The position numbers and the translations under genes were made by a program. From the NCBI GenBank assembly GCA_902805475.1, contig CADCSX010000011.1, positions 808,001 to 872,000 of the forward strand: DNA of 64,000 nt, in the 5' to 3' direction. Source of the stretch: Entonaema liquescens (lineage: Eukaryota > Ascomycota > Sordariomycetes > Xylariales > Xylariaceae). Positions 25,428 through 36,569 of this stretch are shown one piece after another; positions within the stretch are counted from its first letter, which is position 1, and each line of letters begins with the position of its first letter. Below the pieces are notes generated by a model that was given only the letters and a program-made list of their open reading frames with translations, was not told the origin of the DNA and did not search any database.

Positions 25428-28240
25428 CTATTCCTCTTCAGCCCTTAGGCCTTCGTCTACCGCAACATGATTGTATCCACCATTGAGCTTTTTGATGTAC
25501 TCGTCGAATTTACTAGAAGTGTCGATGATGAGCTTGATCTTCGCGTAGTCAAGCTTGCAGTTTCCCGGGTTCTGTTGCTGTTTTCGTTCCCATCGAGTGT
25601 ACTGCCGTGCATTCGTGATCGCGTTCCGGATCTCTCTTCCATTCATCTCAACCTTGGCCAAGTTTTTGATATTATCCCTTATATCAGCAGCATCGAACTC
25701 CTATTCCACGGCATTGTTAGTAAGAAAACACCAAAAAAATCAAAATATAAGTAGGTAGTTATCATGTTGGGTGCTAACCTCTTCTTCTAAATCCTGCAGG
25801 CGTGAGACGAAATTTTCCCAGATTTTAGAGCGTTCGTAGAAGCCCAGATCGTTATAGTGGATAGCTAATTGGATCCGCGACTTGAATGCCTCGTCAAAAA
25901 TGCCGACTCTGTTACTTGTCAGGATCAGTATTCCTTCGTAATATTCTAGCACTCGAAGGAACACCGATACTAGCGCGTTTCGATGGAGATCCTGGAGACT
26001 GCGCTGTTCAAGGAATACGTCGGCTTCGTCGAGTAAGACTACACATCCCCAGGTCTTTCCGAGGTGCAAAACGGACTCTAGATAATTTTCAACAGCCTCC
26101 GGCTCCGTACCAATATCGCCACATGTGACAGGATATAGGGGCTTCCGAGCAATCTCGGCTACACTCTCTGCGGTGAGGGTCTTGCCCGTGCCTGGACCTC
26201 CGTGTAGTAACATTATCAGGCCATTCCCTTTGCCACTAATAAGATCCGTTGACCTTTTAGTTTCGATCTGCTCGCTAACGAGGGCTCGAATCAATTTCTT
26301 CGTCTTTTCTTCAAGAACGAGCCTCTCGAAAGCTGTCTCGTTCCATACAACATCACCTATGTTATCGACTTTGAGGTCCACCCATTTCTTTTTCCTAAGG
26401 TTAAAGCCTTTGATCTCCATAGGAAGCAAGTACAGGAACTTGGTAGAAGGTGGGTCGTCTTGCTCCATAGCTTCGGGTGTAAGATCATCTGTCCCAGGGT
26501 GGTTCGGAGGCATCCATGGGGTAATGCCACGACTCTTTTCAGGTTTATGCAATCCATGATACACCGTCATATCGATCATATATCTTTCGCCGTCTGAGTA
26601 ATGTGAATCCCGAGTTGAATCTTCATGGTATGAGACGAGACACTTCTTGCGGCACTTCCAAATGCGTTCTCCCCTACGTCGGAGTCTATCCGCCAGACTT
26701 TTGTTGACATAAGCTAAAGGTCACACATCCAAGCTATCAGTCTCTAATTCAGAGTTGTTGCTAACATCCACTTCCCAATTCAGGTTGGTCGATTCGCGCG
26801 AAAACACGCCATCAAAAGTCCAGTAACAGGCTTTAATATTATATCGTATCTTCAATACTTTTTTTCCTAGCGACGTTCTCTCATCATCTTCAATTTGCTC
26901 TTCGGTGACCCAAGAACTGCAGAGAAGGCCTCTTACTTCATCGGCTTCTTTCCGTACCACCACGTCGCCAGGCTTGAACATATATTTAAAGTATGACTTC
27001 GTGATACGACCACTGTTAATTACTCTTTCGACATTATCGTACTCATTTCCGTCATGGGACATAATATAATTATGTAAGAATCGGAACTGCTCCTCCTGCA
27101 GTTGGTTTAATGACTGGAGGAATGGTTCCATATCTTGTCTGGAGGCGTGATAAAAGGCAGGATATGGAGCTGAAAGCTCAGTCGAGCCATCGGTGTGGGC
27201 ACAACGGTAACCTAGAGCATATAGCTCTCTTATATCACTCCCACTCTCTGTATTGAAACCATGGAACCCCATAAAATGCGTAACAGCAGCTGTGAGATCC
27301 GCAGTTGTCGTCTCTATCGTCTCCAAGTTGTGTTTTGGTATAGACACTGCATCATCGATCCCCCGTTCGTTCGATGCAGGAACAAAAAAGTCCCGGTATA
27401 CAACGAAACACACTTCAGGATTCCTTTTTAGATATAACTGAATGTCCCGTATTGGGAGATTGCCCAGCAAAGCCCCAGCCCCTTCACGCTCGCCCCCTGT
27501 CCATTGTGGTTGGTCAAGATACATCCGCGTAGCGGTATCTGAATTCATCACACGATATATTGTCTGAAATCTAGGCTTTGGTGGTAGAAGCGCCCTGGTT
27601 GTGCGGAATTCTGGTATAGATATTTGTATAGTCTCTAGCTTTTCTTTCAAAGCCAGTAAACTTTCGGTACGCTCTTCTGGGGCATCCAACGCTGTTGATA
27701 TCAAGCGAAAACAATCGTTCAATTCAGGGTGCCGAACAAAATCTGGTATCGTGTCTAGAGGAGCCATGTCTTGAACTAGTCCTTCCCTTACCATTGGCAA
27801 TCGTTTCTTAGTTTGTGCTTCTAACGCCCTCAGTTGATATTGATGATCGGTGAGGTTGCGATCCCTAGGACTTTCTCGGTCGATACCCTTAGTGTATCTC
27901 CCGTTATTATAGGGTGGTGTAATCGCCCCATCTTTGAATCCCCGTCCCTTCCTGTCAGGGTGTGCGGCCTGTAATATTTGATTGTTGCAGTTAAACGTGC
28001 TGTCGTGGGTGCGGTCGGCCGAAATCGTATTCGGTACTGGTACTGAGTCCGCCTTGTTCCTATATTTACGGTCTCTCCCCAGTTCCCTACTGTCTCCGCC
28101 CGTCTCAGTCGCATTTTTGAAGAGTTTATGCGTGTCGATGAAGCCGGACTCGGAAACGTCTGCCGGGGACAGGCGTAAAGGCGCCCCAGAGTTTCCATTA
28201 TCATTGTGTTCCCGTGCATTTATCGGGATGGGTATACTAG
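25428..28240 (-). pseudogene. AAA+ ATPase of the fungal DUF7025-AAA type, with an in-frame TGA
   Basis: One long frame from about 28240 down to 25779, then an intron (25701-25778) and a last exon 25428-25700. The ATPase core has Walker A GGPGTGKT, Walker B VVLLDEAD and a sensor-like ILTSNR, followed by a helical lid (NAITNARQYTRWE). The upstream 350 residues resemble the poorly characterised N-terminal domain usual in this fungal family. A single TGA at 26721-26723 interrupts the frame between DSLDV and PLAYVN; the frame before and after is the same and family-like on both sides. I found no GT-AG intron that removes the stop and keeps phase. Frame is also open for about 140 codons upstream of the first good ATG (MVREG, near 27795), so the true start probably lies in an upstream exon. 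Likely a recently inactivated copy; substrate unknown. Confidence 0.75.
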
Positions 28241-28720
28241 CTCGTTAGAATGGGTTTCGGCTGTAATAATGGCGGACCGGCGGAGTACCTACCTTTGCAT
28301 GGGAGGTGGAACCAGGGTTGCTTGTGGTTGATACATGTGTGCCGGTGCTGGGCGCCTTTTTTTGACAAATTTCGTTAAGGGTATGTGTTGTGGAATTAAC
28401 TTTCTGACAGGAGAGATAATATTCCCCGCGTTGGGCTATCAAGTCTATCGGCCAGTCAGCCTATCATTCTCGACATGTTATCCAGTCAATGATAGGGCAG
28501 GTATATGTTACATGATTGTGGCGCCGAAACCTGTCGCCCCCAAAATGAAGCAGGCTATGTGGGCTATGTACATTGCGTAAGCTATGCTCGTATCTGATCA
28601 GGGGCAGGAAATTCTTTTTGCTATACAAATTAGCGGTATACTACAACAATACTGATAAATAGAAGTCATACTCTACTAGTTGTCTCTCAGTTCCTCGAAC
28701 ATTTTGGTTATATTCATCTG
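28241..28720. promoter_or_regulatory. Divergent intergenic region between AAA+ and STAND-like genes
   Basis: The AAA+ gene runs left and the STAND-like gene runs right from this 0.5 kb. It presumably carries both promoters and perhaps the first exon of the AAA+ gene. No specific site can be assigned. Confidence 0.4.
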
Positions 28721-30617
28721 ATGGCGACTTTTAGCTCTTGGTATACTAGTGCTCATGCAGCAGAAAGGTCAGTGAATTTCATTTTAGAGAAGATTAATGG
28801 TCATTAACCTACTACACCTATAGTCTTTCCCAAGACGTCTTCAAAGAAGCTTTCGACGCTTTTTCGGCCGAATTATTGAAAGATCAGTCGAAAGGAGAAG
28901 GGGCTATCAATACTAATAATACTAGTCTTCAATTTGTTCTGCAGGTAGTTAGTTTTAGGTGTCCAAAGCCAGTATGAGAAGCGCAAAGGGGACTCAAAAA
29001 TTCGAGAGGTGCTTGTCAAGTTATCAGAGACGATTCATCATTATGGCAGTATCATAGATGTGGTCGCCTCATCTCATCCCGGTAAGTGATACCATTTCCC
29101 CCAAGTCTCAGTTATAGCAGCATCTTACGTTATGTAGAATACGCAGCCTTGGCTTGGGGTGCCATGAAATTTTTACTTGTTGTGCGTTTGAATGTCTAAC
29201 CCCTTGATTTCGATACATGGTCTCACGCTGAAAACATAGGCGGTCACAAACCATCAAAAACTCATCTCCAGACTCTCTAATGGACTGAGCGACATTGCTT
29301 GTATCTTACCACGTGCAGAGGTTATCATGCAGCTATATCCTACATCACACGTTAGACGCTTAATTTTATCTATATACACTTATATCTTGAAGTTCCTTCT
29401 ACGGGCGCTCAAATGGTACCAAGAGAGTAAGATAAAACATATGCTGCACGCAATCACACAGCCTGCCGAACTACATTTCAATGATATTTTCGACACTATA
29501 ATAGCGCTGTCTAGGGCCATGTCCGACTTGGCTGCGGCTAACAGCCACGCCGAGCAGCGAGATATGCACACGGCTATTATACAGCATTCTCATGAGCAAA
29601 AACAGATGCATGAAACCATAAAACAACTGGGGGATGAATTGAAAGAGTTGCGGGCCTATATCACCAATAGTCCAGCCTTCGGCATCCCTAGGAGCATTCA
29701 AACCCAGCAGCGCCTCTCAGTGGATCAGTTAAACCAGTTTCTCGGCGAACTTCCCCCAACCGTCCCCCCTATCCCAGTGGAAATGTTGAAAGCATCGTTA
29801 TTCTCCTCCAACAAATCGCCCCGGGGGGTTCCGCATCGAAGGCCAGCTTTCTGGTTAGACGGAAAAATCCAAAACTGGAACTATGGTCGGGTCTCTTCCT
29901 TGGTGATGGTAAAAGGCCTGGCTCAGGTACGGCTGCATATACAAAGCTTTTGTGTCCGGTGTATCGCGATGCTTCAAGACGCTAAAGTTCCAGTAGTCTG
30001 GGCACTGAAAGGAACTGCTAGGAACGAAACGACGGCCCTAAACAACCTGTCCACTGTCAATCTACTCATACATCTTATCTCCCAGGTCATCATATTCAAC
30101 GAAGGGATTCATACTGATGAAGCTTTAAGCACGCGCCTTGCGGCTTATCGTGCTGCAAGGTCTGAGGATGAATGGGCCAACGTTCTTGCGTCGTTCCTTG
30201 AAGGCATTCCGCTACTCTATATCTTTATTGATATGGACATACTATGCCAGCGTCAGGATGGCTTATCAGCATTCTGGCCTTCAAGATTACTAGAGATTCT
30301 GGCTGATATCTCCACCCGAAATGACAATACTATCATTAAGTCAGTTACTCTAACATATTAGACCCAGTGTATACAAACTACTGACTCGTAATAGGATAGC
30401 TTTGGTGGGTTGTAGTACATCCATATTCGATAAAAGCGAGAACTACCGGAAGTCGTTAGTGACAGTGAGTGGTACAAAGCGGGCTCGAGTACCTGTGAGA
30501 ATACCATACCAAGCCCCTAATATCATTCAAGGTCGTCTAGAGCTGGGGTCATTAAGCGACGGGAAACAGGTTCGTCCCCGTCAGAAGCGATTACCGCAGC
30601 GGAAACGACGAGGTTAA
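28721..30617 (+). pseudogene. STAND/NLR-like N-terminal domain protein (DUF7708 type), one frameshift
   Basis: Exons 28721-28767, 28824-29081, 29138-29181, 29240-30339 and 30395-30617. The segment with IHHYGSIIDVVASSHPEY, AALAWGAMKFLLV and VTNHQKLISRLS is the hallmark of the fungal domain found at the front of many NACHT/ankyrin STAND proteins. It is followed by a region with FWLDGKIQNW and a predicted YIFIDMD, as in stand-alone family members. In exon 2 the frame breaks near 28957: the reading LQVVSF is followed by GVQSQYEKRK only after skipping one base (a 14-bp intron would be needed instead, which is unrealistic). Apart from that the splice phases agree and the protein would be about 520-570 residues. 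No NB-ARC/NACHT P-loop or repeats follow. A role in allorecognition or immunity is possible by family only. Confidence 0.7.
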
Positions 30618-32300
30618 GTCACTAGCTACCCAGTACGCCTAATTAACATCAGAGTGTAGGGCGTATTGAAGTTTCAGGAATGGACTGTGGCGTTATTTAT
30701 GTTTTGTACTCTATTGATGAAGTTATTTGCGTCTGTTGGGCATATAGGGCTATCTAGAATAATTTGAATACAGCTTTGATACATCTATCGCATAGAAGAC
30801 AACTTGTGCACCGACGCGTCTGTTCGTGACACAACCACCATATATAATCATACACTCGGTTGGCCTAAAAGACTACCTACTCTATGAAGGTGGAGAAACA
30901 ACCGCGTTTCTTCGCGAGGAACTCTAACTACGGGAGTACATAGCTATTTAACTATACTAAAAGTACTCTTCATTCTAGATATCTCATCTCAAGTGTCAAA
31001 ACCCACTGCCGTTACTTTAGTGTCTAAGAGTGACAGTCAAGGAAAAAGCTACATAGGGACTGGAAGTTAAACTAAGAGTTTAACTCAAGGAAATTGATCT
31101 TTATGCCGTCTTATAAATAAGTTCGAACCCAAGTTCCATAGAAAGACTCAAACGAAGTTTCCCCTTCTCCATGCCTTTGAACAATAGACCAATTACTGAT
31201 CTGTTGAGAAATTCATATAATAGAATTCGTGAAAAGAACCTCTAAGGTATATCACAACCTCATGTTGCGGTACCCTACAAGCGGGTGCCTAACAACGCTT
31301 TAAAGCACGCAAGGTCTTATTTCAAAATGCAACAGGCAAAGATACTTCTTACATAAGCCCGGCTATAACTATAAAATATATTAAGTATCTAAGGTACCTG
31401 CTTGTTTCGTGATTACTCACGAAGTAATGCCCTTGCTTCCTCACTACAAGATTGCCATTCATCTCAAGAATCCTAGCCAACATGAAGGGATCTATATTCC
31501 TTAAAGTAAAGAGGATAGCGTGAGCCATGTTCATCCCGTCCCGAGATAGTTTGCCAACCATAGACGCGTATCACAGTGCCCAGTGACTCGTTTGTCAGAT
31601 ATTAGGAATTACCCCGGGATCCGATACGTATTGTAAAGGACGCTTACAAATAAGACGAGTGGCAAGGAAAGACAACTAACTAGGATGAGAGGAATATTCT
31701 AGGTTCCACCCACACCCATGTGCGTACCTCCCAACCACGGCACGATGGTATTGCTAATCCAGTCGGCGATAAGATCCCGGGGGGGGAAGGGGGGTAGGTG
31801 TATGGTCCAACTACAACCACATTATGAGGTCCAAGAAAGAGGACTAGCTAGTATGCCATGCATACAGACTAAAAGAATTACTTAGCTCGATATAAGGCCC
31901 AGTACCGATAGGATATGATGGTTGTGTCCCGCAACACATTCTTCTATAATCTACCGACCCTTCATATATGAAGTATCGAATCGAATTCGAGGATGCTTAA
32001 GCACTACGTCGCGTATACTTACGTCCCCACTCGCGCTTTCACCATATGACTAATAAAAGATATGCGTTGAATACCTGGACAAGAAGTGGTCGCCGATAGG
32101 GCCGGGAATAGAAGACATGGAGATGCCCATATTACTGTTAAAAAGCTCGTGCGCTGTAGCGCCCTGGCATAGCTACCAACAAGGAAGGTTTAACCTATAC
32201 AGCATTTTATGAGATATGGATGGTTGGGTACTAAGCAGTGCATAAAGTACATACATATAACATGGATGGTTACCTGTTATGTACATAGATGATATATATA
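30618..32300. other. Intergenic region, no gene seen
   Basis: Stops are frequent in all frames. A 70-codon minus-strand ORF at 31349-31561 has no recognisable feature. A G-run occurs near 31780. Confidence 0.5.
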
Positions 32301-32609
32301 TTAGTGCTGTCTACACAAGTTCGACGTAGCACCCCAAGGGGTGCTGCGCATTGATTAAGGAAACGGGCAGTAATTAGGGATAGCGTACCAAACTTTGAAT
32401 ACCAATAAGAAGTTATTCCGACCTTTGTTAATTTTGGAAAAGGAAAAGAATAATGAAAATTTATAAAATATTATAAAATACATTAAAATACGTGGGAAAC
32501 ACGCTTATTCGGAAGTATTTCGGTTAAATCCCGAATCTTGCCCGTTTCCTTAATCAATGCGCAGCACCCCCTTGGGGGTGCTACGTCGAACTTGTGTAGA
32601 CAGCACTAA
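32301..32609. mobile_element. Intact 309-bp MITE with TA target duplication (Tc1/mariner-like)
   Basis: The ends TTAGTGCTGTCTACACAAG and its reverse complement form inverted repeats of about 80 bp with few differences, flanked by TA on both sides (32299-32300 and 32610-32611). Within each arm is a small palindrome, GCACCCC..GGGGTGC, so each arm can also fold on itself. The 150-bp centre is A/T-rich and non-coding. Length, TA duplication and lack of an ORF fit a Tc1/mariner-type MITE that needs a transposase from elsewhere. A RIP-altered partial copy is at 5029-5114. Confidence 0.85.
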
Positions 32610-34447
32610 TAGAGTCAACGAGTAGTAAGAGAGGTAGGTATCCGTTCCGCACTTACCTAAACTTACCTAACTACTAGGCATAGTTCTTTCTTCATAGCAT
32701 CATCCCTCATTCCTCAAGCATATTCTGAAGACGTGTTGTTCGCGCATAGATGTACGACAATTCTTCTTCTCTCTCTCTCCCTTCCCCGTACCCTCTCGGT
32801 GCTAGGGGTGTCACCTGACCAGGTAACCAAGTAGGCAGCACATGAACACGATAGTCCCTGTAATACATATTTCCTGTATCCGTAAATGCCGCGGGGCACT
32901 GCGGATCCGGGCCACTCGTAGCGCAAACACATCAAAATCAAAATCCGACTTACTTGCTGGTAATATAGGTTAGGTAGGTAGGTACCTAGGAAGGTAGAAT
33001 GGAAGCCTGTCGTAAATAAACCAACCTTCCCATCCGTTTCGCGCGAGCTCCATAGTCCAGCGCGAGCGACCAGCGCATCAAGCGCGCGTGTCAATTCACG
33101 CCTGGAAGCAAGTATCCGGTCCACGAGGGTTGGTAAGTTACAGTTACATAGTACAAATAAATAGTAAATAGAAAAAGAAAAACAGGGTACCAAACTTACG
33201 TATACCAGGGGTCGACATACTTGATTGGTTGCCAAGGGCTTCTTGGCGGTGGAAAATTGCCTGAAGTGGTAATTAGCTGTTTCTGGTTGGGTAACGCGCA
33301 GAGACGCGGATTGGTTAGTTAGGTTGGTTCGGCAACTAAAGGCTCCAATAGCTAATAGAGAAAGAAGGCTTCAGCTCCTTTTTTCGTTGTCGACGATGAC
33401 TCACTGACCGACCCACAGGTAATAGGCCTCGCTCATTCAGCATTTCCTATGCGCTTGACCTGCCTCACATCAGCAAACAAGGGGGAAAGGGGAAAACCCT
33501 GATTCGATATATCGAGTTAATGTCGAATGAGTGGTTGTTGTGTGACGGACGAGCGGGAATGGAGAATAATCTCGTCTTTCTCTTATTTGATCCACACTTT
33601 TCAAATCTCGACAGTCAGTAACTCAGTGTCATCTTGCACAAAGACGAAGACGTAGACAAACAAACTTGCACTCAACAATAGGTAGCCATCAAAAAAGCTT
33701 TTTTTTTTGGTCCCGACTCGAAGCTTATTTGAAATTTCAATACTATCTGCGAGGTTGTGTTCTCTCAAAGCTCTCTAGTAAACTGCTCTTTTTTGTACTC
33801 GAAGTTCTTTGATACTCGATTGCGCAACACCTTTTCAGGTTCAGATAGGTAAGAAATTATAATGCTTGTGCGCTTCTCGTACCTACTGAAGTCGAAGGAC
33901 AAACGGCGCCCGCTTTTCGACGGTTGCCAGATATCGTTCGGCGGCTTCGTGGGTACGATACCGTTGGTCGTATAAACCAAGCAAAGACAGAAAAATACTT
34001 TGAGTATGATACGGTCGGCTCGAGACGTCGCACGCAGAGTGCTAACATTGCCTTTATTCCTCGAGTCGCCTTGTCTTGATTCCGTGGATGCGGCTATAAC
34101 CGCCACTGCCTAGCCATTATTTGCTCTCAATACCACTATGATTATCCCCCTGAACACCATTACAAAGAATAACGCACCTCCCTTGTTCATTCGTACACAA
34201 ACAACTGCCCACCTTACCAGCCCTGATATGCTGTAATCCTGGAAATGCATGCAGTGTTAAAATAGCTTTTCGCCCGGGCTTTGGCCATCGTCAGGGTTCT
34301 CTATAGACTATGTGACTTCCAGATATGGATGTGGTATCACGAACCGTCGAACCTCTCCCGATGTAGAACAAAGGAAATAGTTGAATATTGCACAAAGGTT
34401 TGTTTTGTAGTGGATTTCGCACTAAGTGGTAGCTCAGCGAATGGCTC
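32610..34447. other. Intergenic region, no convincing gene
   Basis: Minus-strand ORFs at 32714-33235 and 33765-34106 lack family features. The part from about 33240 to 33780, with ATTGG boxes and pyrimidine tracts, looks promoter-like but no plus-strand gene follows. A CT microsatellite is near 32760 and a TAGGTAGGTAGGTACCTAGG patch near 32970. Confidence 0.45.
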
Positions 34448-36569
34448 CTAATTCAAGATGCCTTCCCACATTCCTGGTCCACCGGGGCCACCGACTGCAG
34501 GGTGCATGGAAGGAATAAACGACCGGGCATCATACGAGCAGCACATGCGTTTCCTACCTCCATTCGATAGGACCGGCGTTCGTTCGTTTCCTGAGTCCGG
34601 GGTAGGAAGAGAACGAGTGTTTACATCCGACCGTTCCTTCTCGTAACATTGGCTGCTTAGCATTTCACGCACGTTTTCCTGGAGCGAATTATCGATCGAT
34701 AATGGCCTGCTGCGCTTCGCACCAAGTTTGGTGGAAGAGCGAGGTTGCGAATAACTGTTCTGAAGCTGGTTTTGAAGCTGTTGCAAAGCTCTAGCGGCAT
34801 TCGCAGTTTCATCCAACTCACATCCTCTAGCCAATGGGGTTTCCAATGACATTTGTACCAAATCCTTACTGACCGGGCCGGTGTAAGATTCGGGAGAGGA
34901 CGTAATGCAATTCTCTTCATAGTCTTCGGGTACCGAAGCGATGACTGGTCGTAAGCTATACCTTTCACTGCACAGCTTCGCATATCGGCATCGCGCCTGA
35001 ACATCCAATTTGGTGGACGGCGCGCTGGCCAAGGACGAAGCTGATGAGATCGAGGATGAGCGGGACGTTCGTGACGAGTCAGAAATCATCGATTCCGGCG
35101 AAGACGCCGTTGAAATAGAATTAGCGAGGGATGAGCGGCGAGTGGAAACGTAGCTTAGAGGCGAGGAGCTGAGAGACCCAGGCCACCTATCTAAGTTTTG
35201 CGAAGCAGTTACATTCGCAGCCTGCGCCATAGCGAAACCCATCGAACCCTTGCTGCTAAGGAGACAAGTGGCAGCACTCGCGGCAGGGGTGCTAAACGCA
35301 ATCGGTTGCGGTGTTAGACGAGGAGTAGGAAGTAGACCAAGAGCTGGAGCAAAACGACCTGGAGTATGTACCGTAGCCGGTGCAGGCTCCATGACGAATG
35401 GAATATTGTAGGTCTTCGGCGTAGACACATCACTCGTATAGGTTAACTTATCTGCCTGACTGCAGAGACTCGGGAGAGGCGGGACCGGTGTCGAGTCTCT
35501 TGATTTAGCTGCCAAAGGACTTATCGGGATGAGCTCTTCGATATTACCTAAGCCCGGCTCAAGGCTCAGGATCAAGTTCTTCCAATCTTGATTCTGTTGC
35601 TCTGAGATTTGAGAGCAAACAGACCCAGAAGGAGGTTGCGGCGGTGTGTACCTCAATACGATTTCGGTCCAACGCTTGAAGACATCATCAGTGATATGGA
35701 GCTTCCATTTTACAGCAATTAAAAATGACATCTCATTTTGGTTAATCTCTTGCGTTGCGAGCCCTGAAATTTTGCTCCAAGCTCGTGCCGAGTAATTTCG
35801 GTCTTGTAAATACTTAGAGGCAAGAATCAGAGCAGCAAGAAACATTCGACGACCACACTGGAGAACCCGATTTGCATGAACTTCGTCGGGTTGCTCCATG
35901 GTGAAATCGTGGTTAGGAACATGTGGTTTGATCAGTATTAAATAATACAGCGCAACTTGCAACGTAGAATAGCTCGTACGTGAGCGGCGCAACGTTTCTT
36001 GGATAAAAGTCCGTAGTGGTAGTACAGCCTTGTTGCCAAGTTCCTGCCGGTGAAAAACGGAGGATAGAGGCCAAATCGCTTCAACTATTTGAGTCGATGA
36101 ATCTAAATGGGGGTGTTGAGCGAGAGAATACGGGTTGGGGGAATCATCGTTACTGCTTACCGACGAGGCTATCGACAAAATTGACCTTTCGATCGCTTTG
36201 GCGAATTAGAGATGGAGGGCATCCAGTCCTGGACGTCGCACTGCTGCTGCTGCGACGCGGGTTCTGCCGAAGTTCTTGTGAAACCTCGGTTTGTTGCGGT
36301 TGTCCGGGCCAGCAAGTAGTAGGTATATTTTTGTTACATAAAACATCGGATCGAGAAGGCATAGACTGCCGGATATAGGCGTAGGAGTCGCATCGGTCCA
36401 ACGCGTCGGAGGTGAAAATGGAGATAGAGGTGTCGTCAGAAGCTTGGGATGAAACTTCAGACCAAACGGAGGCTGAGGAAGAAGAGGCGGAAGAGGCTAT
36501 TGAAGAATTATATGGTCCATTGTGGGAGGAGTTGATGAAATCCAGCGAATCATGTTCGCTGCACATCAT
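34448..36569 (-). CDS. PHO85-type (Pcl-like) cyclin
   Basis: Exons 36161-36569 and 34448-36102 join in phase to 687 residues. A Ser-rich N-terminus of about 135 residues precedes a cyclin box: FIQETLRRSRTSYSTLQVAL, then RMFLAALILASKYLQDRNYS and WSKISGLATQEINQNE, the arrangement of Pho80/Pcl cyclins. These bind the CDK Pho85 and control nutrient response, polarity or the cell cycle; the closest yeast analogues by pattern are Pcl-type G1 cyclins such as Pcl5. The long C-terminal half is Ser/Pro-rich and low in complexity, probably disordered and a target for phosphorylation or turnover. A very long 5' region with short ORFs lies upstream. No frame problem. Confidence 0.88.

Noticed and set aside
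28245..28442. Possible first exon of the AAA+ gene on the minus strand
   Set aside because: It has a GTAGGT donor, but no acceptor near 28235 joins it in the frame required.
31085..31150. TTCGAACC resembling a tRNA T-loop
   Set aside because: No acceptor, D-arm or anticodon arm can be folded around it.
32714..33235. 173-codon minus-strand ORF
   Set aside because: Contains a short coding-like stretch (ALDALVARAG) but no family feature, and donor/acceptor-like sites give no consistent model.
33765..34106. 113-codon minus-strand ORF downstream of the cyclin gene
   Set aside because: Composition fits untranslated sequence and there is no domain.
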